In this document: positions 17,230 through 25,404 of the stretch, piece by piece
Position numbering within the stretch: the first letter of the stretch is position 1
Layout: each line of letters begins with the position of its first letter
Made by a program: the position numbers and the translations under genes
Notes under the pieces: generated by a model
What the model was told of the DNA's origin: nothing
Databases searched by the model: none
Seen by the model: only the letters and a program-made list of their open reading frames with translations
Origin: Synechococcales cyanobacterium bin59.metabat.ball.084
GTDB lineage: Bacteria > Cyanobacteriota > Cyanobacteriia > Cyanobacteriales > Chamaesiphonaceae
Direction: 5' to 3'
Assembly (NCBI GenBank): GCA_013297675.1
Contig: JAAFHZ010000036.1
Coordinates: 1-36,091, forward strand
DNA length: 36,091 bases

Positions 17230-17671
17230 ATTTCTTTTTCAAGCCATTCGTCAGCGAGCTAATTTCCGGTGTGAATATTGTCATTATCCAGAGATTCTTA
17301 GCTCTGCTCCATTATCTGTAGAGCATCTCAAGCCACAGTCTCTTGGTGGTGATGATAGTCTAGATAATCTTGCTTTAGCCTGTCGTCGCTGTAACGAAAG
17401 GCGCTACAACTTTACGACCGGAATAGACCCACAGACAGAGACAGAAATTCCGCTTTTCAATCCACGCCAGCAAATTTGGACAGAACATTTTATCTGGTCG
17501 GCGGACTCTTTACGGATAATTGGTCAAACAGATACAGGTCGAGCTACTTGTAACCGTCTAGATTTGAATGATGATCGACGTGATGAACCATTTATCCAAA
17601 ATGCTCGACGACAATGGTTAGTGGCCGGACTTCACCCGTCTGCGGATGATCCACAGGAGCAACAAAAATAA
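17216..17671 (+). CDS. HNH endonuclease
   Basis: A 151-residue HNH nuclease starting MVIPKFLFQAIRQ at the ATG at 17216, inside the end of the upstream small gene. The longer frame from 17144 is rejected because it would overlap that gene by 86 bp. Zinc-knuckle Cys pairs are C19-x2-C22 and C56-x2-C59. The catalytic His is H37 in SVEHLKPQSLGG, and the Asn positions are N51 and N60. The C-terminal half has the conserved-looking FNPRQQIWTEHFIW and RLDLND segments, common in cyanobacterial HNH proteins of this size. It may be a stand-alone defence or mobile nuclease. Confidence 0.85.
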   Translation: MVIPKFLFQAIRQRANFRCEYCHYPEILSSAPLSVEHLKPQSLGGDDSLDNLALACRRCNERRYNFTTGIDPQTETEIPLFNPRQQIWTEHFIWSADSLRIIGQTDTGRATCNRLDLNDDRRDEPFIQNARRQWLVAGLHPSADDPQEQQK

Positions 17672-17697
17672 TTGATGTTTCATCTGTCAGTGAGTAT

Positions 17698-17849
17698 GAA
17701 CTTCAAGAATCTCGAATCGATCGAAATATCACGAAAAATTCCATATCAAGCAATGTTGGGCAGTAAACCCCTGAAAATTAAGCTGCTCTGACATTCAGAT
17801 GGCTGAGAGTTCAGAACGCCCAACTCCTGCTTTAAAACAAAAAACCTAG
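17698..17849 (+). pseudogene. CHAT-domain protease pseudogene with its catalytic core deleted
   Basis: This stretch is a relic of a gene like the intact CHAT gene at 21451-22206. Positions 17698-17771 match 21658-21731 (48-bp core, 36 identical; translated KYHEKFHIKQCWAVNP against KYRENFHIEKRWAVTP). After a deletion of about 400 bp, 17786-17849 match the end of the CHAT gene (44 of 56 bases; CSDIQMAESSERPTPALKQK against CSAIQMAGISEHLTPTLKQN), with a TAG at the equivalent place. The missing part would hold the catalytic His and Cys. A frameshift and an in-frame TGA add to the decay. No start codon is kept. Confidence 0.75.
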
Positions 17850-17913
17850 TGATATAATTATCATGTTGATTTTCTGGAGTTTTATAGAAGAGCCATCTTC
17901 ATTAATCATCCAA

Positions 17914-17971
17914 TGCTGATTCTGACCCAAAGCTTCAAATTGAGCAAGATGTTGGGGGCGATCGGAATCAA
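17914..17971 (+). repeat. 58-bp relic copy of the NTPase motif-coding segment
   Basis: These 58 bp match 18351-18408 inside the NTPase gene at 50 of 58 positions (437 bp apart, direct orientation). Translated in the matching frame it reads NADSDPKLQIEQDVGGDRNQ, against DDSDPKLQIGQNVGGDRNQ in the gene, and then hits a stop. It is a leftover of an earlier copy of a motif-bearing gene, lying between the CHAT pseudogene and the intact NTPase gene. Confidence 0.75.
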
Positions 17972-18051
17972 AATTGACATCAAAAAACAGTAATGAGTCG
18001 AAAATACGATCAAAGCCGACCTTCTCAATCCAACCAATCATCAAAACTCCC

Positions 18052-21000
18052 ATGGACATCGCCGCTCTGACCGCTACGATCGCCCCCTTCCTACCGTTCC
18101 TCTTAAATTTAGATGATAAAACACCTGAATCAGCAGCATTTAGTAAAGCCCAGGCTGTTTGGGAAATATTAGGTTCAAAGATAGCAGCCAAAGCCACTGC
18201 TCAGGAAGCCGCACTCAATCTAGCCAAAAACCCTAATGATCAAGACCTGCAAGCAATGCTACAAATGCAGTTAAAAAAATTGTTAGACCAAGATGCAGAG
18301 TTATCAAAGGCAATCGAACAAATTCTTCCAGCAGACAGTTCACAAAGCATTGATGATTCAGACCCAAAACTTCAGATCGGGCAAAATGTTGGGGGCGATC
18401 GAAATCAAGTAATCGGTCAAGTGCTGGGCGGCATGGTGGTTTATGGCACAGTAATTTACAATAACCCTCCCGCTGAACCAGGTTCTGCTCAAACCAAAGA
18501 TCCGCAGATTGGAGCTAATCCCTATCCGGGACTTTCGCCTTTTCGGGAAACCGATGGCGATCAATTTTATGGTCGAGACCTTCAAATCAATGAATTATGG
18601 GAAAGATTTCGTAGTTTACATGAAAAAGCATCCACCACTCGGTTGCTGACAATTTATGGCCCATCGGGTTCAGGGAAATCGTCGTTGGCCAGGGCAGGAC
18701 TAATTTCTGAACTAGCGCGGCGACCTTTGCCCGGTGGCGATCGGGTGAGAGTAGCGGTGTTATTGCCCAGTAGCCATCCGTTAGAATCATTAGAGACAGT
18801 GTTAGCGCGGATTGCGCCCCATGACCCCATAGTTGATGAGAAAATTAAAGAACAAAACCTAGCTGATCCAAAGAAAGTGGGAGTAGACGGTCTGCGGAAA
18901 ATTGCCGATGCGTTACCAGAGATTGAGATTTCGCCGTTAATAGTGCTGGTGGATCAACTAGAAGAAATATTTACCCTCTGTGAAGATCTCGATGAGCGGA
19001 AGGCTTTTATTGATAATTTGCTCTGTGCCGCAGCCGATCGATCTAAGAGAGTTTCAGTGATTGTTACTTTACGCAGTGACTTTTTAGGGGCAGTTCAAGA
19101 GTATCCCGCACTTGATAGATTAATTCAACCACAAGGTTTTTTTGTTGCAGCAATGACTGTAGATGGATTGCGGGAGGCGATCGCCAAACCTGCCAAATCG
19201 GCAGGGTATTCTCTAGATTCAGGTACAGTCAATTTATTAATCGAGCAAACAACAGGACGAGAAGGAGCTTTGCCTTTGCTCCAGTTCGCTTTAACTAAAA
19301 TTTGGGAGGGTTTAGTAGCTGAGGAGCCAGCGAAAATACTTCAGAAGATCGGTGGTGTGGGTGGTGCTTTGGCTGGAGAGGCTCAACGAATTTATCAAAG
19401 TTTAACCCCGGAGGAACAAGGAATTGCCCGACGGGTGTTTTTAGGGCTGGTACATTTGGGGGAAGGAGCGAAGGATACTCGCCGCCGGATCAAGTTGGAG
19501 CAGGTGGTTACACATCGAGATAATTTAGAACAGGTGCGAGAGGTGATCGATCGCTTTGCTAGCCCCGGCACAAGGCTGATTACCTTAGCGGACGACAATG
19601 GGACGAAAACTGTCGAAGTGACCCATGAAGCGTTGTTTGATAACTGGCAGCAGCTAAAAGACTGGCTCAATGAGAGCCGTAACGATCTACAGTTTCAAAG
19701 ACGGTTAGATAACGCGGCAAATTTTTGGCAAGATCATGGGCAACCAAAGGGTCGTCTTTGGAGATCACCTGATTTGGATTTGCTTCGAAGTTATCAAGAG
19801 CGGGTCGGAGATGAAATGACTGATCGGCAAAAAAAGTTTTATCGAGCTTCGACTAATGAGAAGAAATACAGACGGTTTACTACATTGTTGATGACATTTT
19901 CATTTTTAGCGTTAGTAATTGGGGTATTTTACTTTAAGAAAAATAGTGATGATATTAAAAGAAATAGTGATTCTCTAGCCAAAGAGAAAGAAGAAATGTA
20001 TCGAAAATATGCTTATTGCCCTGAAGAGGAAGGACGGCCAGGAGAAAAAACAGGAGAAGCTTGCTTTAGAAATCTTAAAACTAGTGGGGATGTCGTGGTT
20101 TTCCTTTCTAGTACTAATTCTTATCTTCAAAAAGGTGTAAAAGCTTTTAAAGACAAAGAGTTCGATCAAGCTATCAAACTCTTTGAGGACGCAGCTAATG
20201 GGGACTACGGCGATCCAGTTTCAAGAATATTCCTCAACAATGCTAAGGCTAGAAAACAACAATTGCTGGGGTTTGAGCCTTTAAAGATAGCAGTAGTGGC
20301 CTCCATTGACTATCATGAAATAGCAGCAAAAGAGGTGTTGAGAGGTGTCGCTGATGCCCAAGATGAATTCAATAAAAGCTCAGAAAGCAGTAGATTGATA
20401 GAAGTCGTAATAGCTAATGATGAAAATAATGGAGAGGTAGCTAAAAAGGTTGCACAAACGTTAGTTGAAGATAAAGACATTTTAGGAATTATTGGACATC
20501 ATTCTAGTGAAAGTACTTTCAATGCGCAAAAAATTTATACTAGAAAAAATATAGCTTTAATTTCTCCCACTAGTAGCAGTAGTGCAATAGGGGGTGAGCA
20601 ATTCTTTAGAGCAGTCGGAAACACAAAAGAATCTTCTAGAATATATGTAAAATATATCAAAGAAAAATTAAATTTAGACAAGATAATAGTTTTTTATGAT
20701 GCAGAGCCGGGATTCAGTGAGCAATTCAAAAAAGATTTCCAGGAATCATTCAACCCCAGTAGTATCACAAAGAATGAAGGAATTGAAATTAAGTTCAATA
20801 AGTTGGCAAACGAAGATATTGATAAAATCCTCTTCCAATTTCTAGCTGATCATAAATCTAAAGGAGTATTGATAGCATCTGGAGTGAAGAATAATTCTAT
20901 TGCTATTGCCATGGCTACAAAAATCAACAAATTAAGTGAGCGCCAAAGAGAAAAAACAAAATTATTGGGAGTTATGACATTATCGGAACAAGAAACAAGG

Positions 21001-21369
21001 GAAAAGGGTGGCTATAATGATAAAGGAGAATACAATATGAATGGAATGTTGTTAGTTCGCCCTTGCCTTGTCCCAACATCTAAAGGTTCTAGTTGGATTG
21101 ATCGTGCCAAAAAAAGATGGTCTATAGATGATATCAATTGGCGACATGCTACTAGCTATGATGCCACTAAAGCACTCACTGAAGCCATCAAAAGATCAAA
21201 GAACAAATCAGATAAAAATGAGATAATAAAACAATTGAGCTTGCTAACACTAAGTGAAGAAGAAACTTCTGGATTTGGCCTGGAGTGGGACAAAGAAGAA
21301 CATCACAACAAAAAAAGAGGGTATTGTGTTGTGGAAAATATTAAAGGGAAATTCGTGGAGAAAAAATAA
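18052..21369 (+). CDS. nSTAND NTPase fused through one membrane helix to a periplasmic-binding-protein domain
   Basis: A 1105-residue protein from the ATG at 18052 (MDIAALTATIAPFLPFLLNL); a TTG at 17974 would add 26 atypical residues. In order: a hydrophobic then helical N-terminal module (1-95) of a kind seen in cyanobacterial STAND proteins; a Gly/Asn/Val motif (111-132) shared with the downstream CHAT protein; an nSTAND NTPase with P-loop GPSGSGKS at 203-210, Walker B LIVLVDQLEE at 296-305, TLRSDFLG at 339-346 and VTHEALFDNW at 523-532; one membrane helix at about 610-628; a TPR-like helical segment at about 688-732; and a C-terminal PBP1/LIVBP-like ligand-binding domain from 742 (KIAVVASIDY, IIGHHSSEST, ALISPTSSSS). 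I infer a periplasmic ligand sensor controlling a cytoplasmic signalling NTPase. A TATAAT at 17853 may be its -10 box. The part from the membrane helix on is much more AT-rich than the NTPase part. Confidence 0.85.
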   Translation: MDIAALTATIAPFLPFLLNLDDKTPESAAFSKAQAVWEILGSKIAAKATAQEAALNLAKNPNDQDLQAMLQMQLKKLLDQDAELSKAIEQILPADSSQSIDDSDPKLQIGQNVGGDRNQVIGQVLGGMVVYGTVIYNNPPAEPGSAQTKDPQIGANPYPGLSPFRETDGDQFYGRDLQINELWERFRSLHEKASTTRLLTIYGPSGSGKSSLARAGLISELARRPLPGGDRVRVAVLLPSSHPLESLETVLARIAPHDPIVDEKIKEQNLADPKKVGVDGLRKIADALPEIEISPLIVLVDQLEEIFTLCEDLDERKAFIDNLLCAAADRSKRVSVIVTLRSDFLGAVQEYPALDRLIQPQGFFVAAMTVDGLREAIAKPAKSAGYSLDSGTVNLLIEQTTGREGALPLLQFALTKIWEGLVAEEPAKILQKIGGVGGALAGEAQRIYQSLTPEEQGIARRVFLGLVHLGEGAKDTRRRIKLEQVVTHRDNLEQVREVIDRFASPGTRLITLADDNGTKTVEVTHEALFDNWQQLKDWLNESRNDLQFQRRLDNAANFWQDHGQPKGRLWRSPDLDLLRSYQERVGDEMTDRQKKFYRASTNEKKYRRFTTLLMTFSFLALVIGVFYFKKNSDDIKRNSDSLAKEKEEMYRKYAYCPEEEGRPGEKTGEACFRNLKTSGDVVVFLSSTNSYLQKGVKAFKDKEFDQAIKLFEDAANGDYGDPVSRIFLNNAKARKQQLLGFEPLKIAVVASIDYHEIAAKEVLRGVADAQDEFNKSSESSRLIEVVIANDENNGEVAKKVAQTLVEDKDILGIIGHHSSESTFNAQKIYTRKNIALISPTSSSSAIGGEQFFRAVGNTKESSRIYVKYIKEKLNLDKIIVFYDAEPGFSEQFKKDFQESFNPSSITKNEGIEIKFNKLANEDIDKILFQFLADHKSKGVLIASGVKNNSIAIAMATKINKLSERQREKTKLLGVMTLSEQETREKGGYNDKGEYNMNGMLLVRPCLVPTSKGSSWIDRAKKRWSIDDINWRHATSYDATKALTEAIKRSKNKSDKNEIIKQLSLLTLSEEETSGFGLEWDKEEHHNKKRGYCVVENIKGKFVEKK
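18382..18447 (+). other. Putative homotypic signalling motif in the NTPase
   Basis: The 22 codons at residues 111-132 of the NTPase read QNVGGDRNQVIGQVLGGMVV and two more. Fourteen of the first 19 residues are identical to the N-terminus of the CHAT protein. The Gly/Asn/Gln and alternating Val/Ile pattern is what short beta-arch or amyloid-like adaptor motifs look like. That function is inferred. Confidence 0.5.
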
Positions 21370-21450
21370 ATCTGCCATTTCTAGATCTATTCTTAATATT
21401 AGAATGTTAGGTATGATGATGCTGAGAAATTTAATGCGTGATAAAATAAT

Positions 21451-22206
21451 ATGAACAACATTAAGCAAAACGTCACCGGCAACAACAACCAAGTAATTGG
21501 TGCAGTTTCTGGCGGTAATGTCTTTGGTAACATCACTGGCAATGTGAGCATTGGTCAACCAATCAACCCAGCAACACCCCTAGCTACCAAAACCATTTTA
21601 ATATTAGCCGCCAATCCCCAAGGCACAGATCCCCTGCGGCTAGCAGAAGAAATGCGCGAAATTCAAGCGGGCTTAGATCGATCGAAATACCGCGAAAACT
21701 TCCACATCGAAAAACGCTGGGCCGTGACCCCCAGAGACGTACAACGAGCATTACTCGACTACCAACCCCAAATTGTGCATTTTTCTGGGCACGGCATTGG
21801 AGTAGAGACCCCAGATAATTCGCCTCAATCAGCGCGGATTGTCTCAGAAGACATGGCTGCACCAGAAGGCTTGATTTTTGAAGACGCGATCGGTAAACCT
21901 CAACTAGTATCTGGCACCGCGATCGCCAGCCTCTTTGGTTTATTTGCCGACCAGATCGAATGCGTAGTGCTCAATGCCTGCTACTCCGCCACCCAAGCCG
22001 AAGTGATCGCCGCCCACATTCCGGCAGTAATTGGCATGACTAGATCGATCGGCGATCGGGCAGCAATCGAATTCTCGATCGGCTTTTATGATGCTTTATT
22101 GGCCGGTCGATCAGTAGAGTTTGCATATAAGCTGGGCTGCTCTGCTATTCAAATGGCCGGAATTTCAGAACATTTAACTCCTACTTTAAAACAAAATTTA
22201 CACTAG
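21451..22206 (+). CDS. CHAT-domain (caspase-like) protease, probable effector of the NTPase
   Basis: A 251-residue protein. Residues 1-40 carry the shared motif; a CHAT-type cysteine peptidase domain follows from about 46 (TKTILILAANPQGTDPLRL). The catalytic dyad is H114 in IVHFSGHG and C177 in VVLNACYSATQ, both intact, and the segment PAVIGMTRSIGDRAAIEFS is typical of the family. CHAT proteases serve as executioners in several bacterial conflict systems, for example as TPR-CHAT next to type III-E CRISPR effectors. It lies 81 bp downstream of the NTPase gene in the same direction and has no membrane segment, so it would act in the cytoplasm. The substrate is unknown. A decayed relative lies at 17698-17849. 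Confidence 0.88.
   Translation: MNNIKQNVTGNNNQVIGAVSGGNVFGNITGNVSIGQPINPATPLATKTILILAANPQGTDPLRLAEEMREIQAGLDRSKYRENFHIEKRWAVTPRDVQRALLDYQPQIVHFSGHGIGVETPDNSPQSARIVSEDMAAPEGLIFEDAIGKPQLVSGTAIASLFGLFADQIECVVLNACYSATQAEVIAAHIPAVIGMTRSIGDRAAIEFSIGFYDALLAGRSVEFAYKLGCSAIQMAGISEHLTPTLKQNLH
21466..21531 (+). other. Putative homotypic signalling motif in the CHAT protein
   Basis: Residues 6-27 of the CHAT protein (QNVTGNNNQVIGAVSGGNVF and two more) are the counterpart of NTPase residues 111-132. The motif is at the extreme N-terminus, a usual place for effector-side recruitment motifs, and is separated from the peptidase domain by a short Pro-containing linker. Confidence 0.5.
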
Positions 22207-22322
22207 TAAGACCTGATGTTTTGATAATGATCATCTGCCAAAGTGCGGGGAATAATCCCATATAAATCCTAGACTAAGGTACCCAAATCTATTCACGTAC
22301 TACTACATGCTTCATAGATCAA

Positions 22323-23183
22323 CTAAGCAATTTCCCAGTAAGTTTCAGAATCTAAATAGCTGCCGCGAATCAACCGAATTTGTGCCAAGGCTAAAATTGC
22401 CGGAATAATTCTGCCATAGTTAGTAGAAATTGCTCGCCAGCCCAGATCAGCAAAAAACCAGCCCCACATAGCTGGTCCCAAGAAAGCAAACATGCCTCTC
22501 ACTACTCCCTGACTAGCCGCCGCCGTTACCATACCGCGCTTAGCTAGCTGCATGGTCACATAAGCTTGAATTTGACCAGCGGTAGCAATGCCACCTTTCA
22601 CTAGAGCCTGCTGAGTAATCTGATAAGTAGCCAAATGAATTGCAAACTGCCGCGCAATTTGCTGCAACACCACCGGCTGAATCACCGAGCTAACCACCAA
22701 AGCGCTGCTGCCAGTGAGGAACAGCTTCATCGGGTCATGCTGAATATGGACTGGTAAAGGCTTCGCTAAATTAGAGGTGCTGAGAGATTTCTGGATCTTG
22801 ATGGTAATCGCTGCCTGCTCGGTGCTGGGAAGTTCCTTGTAGGCTTTGCCCATCAAATGCACAAACAATTCGGCTTCTAGGTCTTCGGTGCTGAGCTTTT
22901 TAGAGTAAGGGATCTTGAGATAGCGGCAGACTTGAATGATGGCTTGGCGATAGGTGACTTCTTGAGTACGACCTTGTAAAACAGTCAGACCATCGGCGGC
23001 CAAATGGCGAAAACGCTGTTCGATCGAATCTATCCACTCCGTCCGCTCTTGACTTTGAATATCCAGAGGCTCTGGGGTGCCCATATAGTCCAGAGGGTTG
23101 AACTTGCGGCAAAACAAAATCCGGGTGAGCTGCTGTAGCTCATCGTCGGTGGCTAATTCAAGGGCAGTGCGTAATTCGTCCAA
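22323..23183 (-). CDS. YaaW-family protein
   Basis: A 286-residue protein whose start (MDELRTALELATDDELQQLT) and following ILFCRKFNPLDYMGTPEPL fit the YaaW-type family common in cyanobacteria. Residues 1-150 are helical and soluble. From about 151 there are hydrophobic stretches (LFLTGSSALVVSSVIQPVVL, then GMFAFLGPAMWGWFFADLGW and IIPAILALAQIRLI), suggesting membrane association through the C-terminal half. The function of the family is unknown. It lies 78 bp downstream of the amidase gene on the same strand and converges on the CHAT gene; no clear terminator is visible between them. Confidence 0.75.
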   Translation of the reverse strand: MDELRTALELATDDELQQLTRILFCRKFNPLDYMGTPEPLDIQSQERTEWIDSIEQRFRHLAADGLTVLQGRTQEVTYRQAIIQVCRYLKIPYSKKLSTEDLEAELFVHLMGKAYKELPSTEQAAITIKIQKSLSTSNLAKPLPVHIQHDPMKLFLTGSSALVVSSVIQPVVLQQIARQFAIHLATYQITQQALVKGGIATAGQIQAYVTMQLAKRGMVTAAASQGVVRGMFAFLGPAMWGWFFADLGWRAISTNYGRIIPAILALAQIRLIRGSYLDSETYWEIA

Positions 23184-23261
23184 GGCTACAATCTCCTTAC
23201 GGGATCTGGAGGGTGGAATTCTAATAGGCTGAACAGGGTCTAGTTTAACCTACTTTTTTGG

Positions 23262-25118
23262 CTAGTTCATGGTGCTAAACCACTGAGTTACGCCACTAGC
23301 AAGGGTTTTAGCCATTTGCTGTTGAGCATTAGAGTTAGTGATCCATTCAAACTCTTCGGGGTTGCTAATGAAGCCTAGCTCCAGAAGCACCGAAGGCGCT
23401 TCGGCTGGTCTGGCCAAGGCCAGGTTATCCCAAGTCACTCCATATTGAGGGCGACCGCCATACTGGGTGACGTAGGTATGTAAGAAGTTGGCTAAGCCTT
23501 GAGCTTGAGAGTGATACCAATAGGTAGAGAAGCCTTTAACTTTATCGGGCTGGCCACCATCGGGTAGAGAGTTGTAATGCACAGACAGGGAAATAGTCGG
23601 TTCAATTTTGTCTACCAAAGCGCGTCTGGCATCTAATGTGACCTCTTTATCGGTTTCCCGGGTGAGGTAGACAGTGGCTCCTCGGGCGACCAACTCGTTA
23701 GCCAATAGCTTAGAGGCAAATAGGGTGGCTTCTTTCTCGGTGTAGCCGTTGGCTCCTACCGCTCCTGAGTCAGGTCCACCATGGCCGGGATCAATTAGGA
23801 TCTTGGCTCCAGTGAGAGGCTTAGTAGATCGCAAAGCCAGCTTGGGCGGATGACGTAAGGACAGCACAAAAGTAGTACCATCGTAGCGATACTGATAGCC
23901 CCATTGCTGTTTAGATTTAAAAGTGAAGGTATATTCCACCTGATGGGGCTGCAAAGGCTTCCAATCTACTTTGTCGATGACGGGATCGCTGCCTAGGCGC
24001 ACAATGTCAGTTTGAGCGGTGGTGTTATATAGAGTGAGTTTGAGGGTGCGATCGGTTTGTTCGATCGACACAGGCACAGCTACTTCCAGCGGAAACAACA
24101 CATCGGTATGTCCTGCGCGCTTTTGGCTGCGCACGCTGCGAATAATCGATTTTGGCGGTACTGCTTTGCCACTAGTGATCTTTAAGTCACTAGAATTCAC
24201 CCAAGCTCCGTAGTCTAAGCGTACCCAGTTAACAATTTTGCCATTGTTATCGCCATCTTGACGACCAACCACCGTGGCTTTGATGCCTTTAGATAAAGGA
24301 GTAACCCGGCTAAAGTTGCTGTTAGGACCAGTGCGGGCAATCGCTTTATCGGTAATTACTTCGGCGATATCTAAGTTCACTGGAGATAATATTTCGATTT
24401 TGCTGGGTGCAGGTACCGAAACCGGTGAAGCCAGCTTCGCGGTAGCGGGATCTTTGGTTTCCAGGCGATAGGTGGCTGGGCCAACAATGCCGGTAGCTTT
24501 GGCGATCGCGCAGCCCAAATATCTGCCAGCTCCATACAAAGCTTGGGGTTCACCACCATCATTTAATGCGGCATTGTTGGCAGGTAAAACAATTTGGGGG
24601 TTTTGAGATTGCAGCGGAATACTGCCGCCACCTTTGATATCTACTGATACTTTGGAGTTCTCGGGGGCAGTAGCGCCAAAACAGAGGGTGTCGCCGGTCA
24701 TGGCGCTGACGTTGCCTCTGGGTTCAAAGCCTTCTTCTCGGAAGCCGGTGATGGGGGCGGCAGCTACTTTTGGTTCGCGGGTGACTTTGATTTTTACTTC
24801 TTCGTTTTGGTAGCGAATACTAAAGTCGTTTTCGCCTTCTTTGAGGGGCAGGGTGGGAGCGAAGTTACCGGCTTTACTGCGATCGATCACCACGCCGTTG
24901 ATCGTAACTGGCGCAGGCACTGGGGCGGTGCCAATAAAAAATACTTTGTCTGCCTTGGTTTTATGGTTGGCAGGGGGATAGGTAACTGACAGCATTTTCT
25001 TCTGCGCGAACGCTGGAGTTCCCAACACCAAACAGATCGCCATCACAAATAGGATGACCGATCTAACAAATTTTCTCCCCATGACACACCGGTAAATAGA
25101 GGGTTGATTAAGAGCCAT
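23262..25118 (-). CDS. Exported N-acetylmuramoyl-L-alanine amidase (AmiC-type)
   Basis: A 618-residue periplasmic cell-wall hydrolase that cuts the bond between MurNAc and L-Ala. A signal peptide (VRSVILFVMAICLVLGTPAF, then AQ) is followed by beta-rich domains, an SH3-like domain at about 250-315, an AMIN-like beta region at about 325-425 and a C-terminal Amidase_3 domain from 437. Zinc ligands are H446 in IDPGHGG, E463 in EKEATL and H514 in SVHYNS; the catalytic Glu is E580 in LLELGFISN. I keep the ATG at 25118 because AGGG lies six bases upstream; the ATG at 25082 is an alternative that begins at the signal peptide proper. Such amidases separate daughter cells and form septal pores in filamentous cyanobacteria. 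Confidence 0.92.
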   Translation of the reverse strand: MALNQPSIYRCVMGRKFVRSVILFVMAICLVLGTPAFAQKKMLSVTYPPANHKTKADKVFFIGTAPVPAPVTINGVVIDRSKAGNFAPTLPLKEGENDFSIRYQNEEVKIKVTREPKVAAAPITGFREEGFEPRGNVSAMTGDTLCFGATAPENSKVSVDIKGGGSIPLQSQNPQIVLPANNAALNDGGEPQALYGAGRYLGCAIAKATGIVGPATYRLETKDPATAKLASPVSVPAPSKIEILSPVNLDIAEVITDKAIARTGPNSNFSRVTPLSKGIKATVVGRQDGDNNGKIVNWVRLDYGAWVNSSDLKITSGKAVPPKSIIRSVRSQKRAGHTDVLFPLEVAVPVSIEQTDRTLKLTLYNTTAQTDIVRLGSDPVIDKVDWKPLQPHQVEYTFTFKSKQQWGYQYRYDGTTFVLSLRHPPKLALRSTKPLTGAKILIDPGHGGPDSGAVGANGYTEKEATLFASKLLANELVARGATVYLTRETDKEVTLDARRALVDKIEPTISLSVHYNSLPDGGQPDKVKGFSTYWYHSQAQGLANFLHTYVTQYGGRPQYGVTWDNLALARPAEAPSVLLELGFISNPEEFEWITNSNAQQQMAKTLASGVTQWFSTMN

Positions 25119-25286
25119 TTTGACCCTATGAGCAGGATTATAATCTATTGCTTTATTATCGCAAAAATTTACAGAATTTTATTAGATTTGCCTAGAGAAT
25201 ATTTTCAAGCAAAGAAATGTAATGAATAGCACAGGTTTTGAGACATTCACCTTCTGTGTATTTTTCTCTTGGAGTTAGTAAATACC

Positions 25287-25334
25287 CCCAGAGAATTGGA
25301 TAGTTTTGAACTCAAAGCCAATTAATTCTCTGGG
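25287..25334. repeat. 11-bp perfect inverted repeat in the divergent intergenic region
   Basis: CCCAGAGAATT at 25287-25297 and its exact inverse AATTCTCTGGG at 25324-25334 are 26 bp apart. They lie in the 286-bp gap between the amidase gene (leftward) and the PD-(D/E)XK-like gene (rightward). There is no T-tract, so it is not a standard terminator. It could be an operator or the stem of an untranslated leader. Confidence 0.4.
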
Positions 25335-25404
25335 CATCCAGTAGCGATCAGATGATCTTATTTGCTATTATGGAAGAGATGACCAATACCTTAATTAGGA
25401 CGAT

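Noticed and set aside
17832-18197. 121-codon minus-strand ORF
   Set aside because: It is the reverse of the relic repeat and the NTPase N-terminal coding region, which read as homologous protein on the plus strand.
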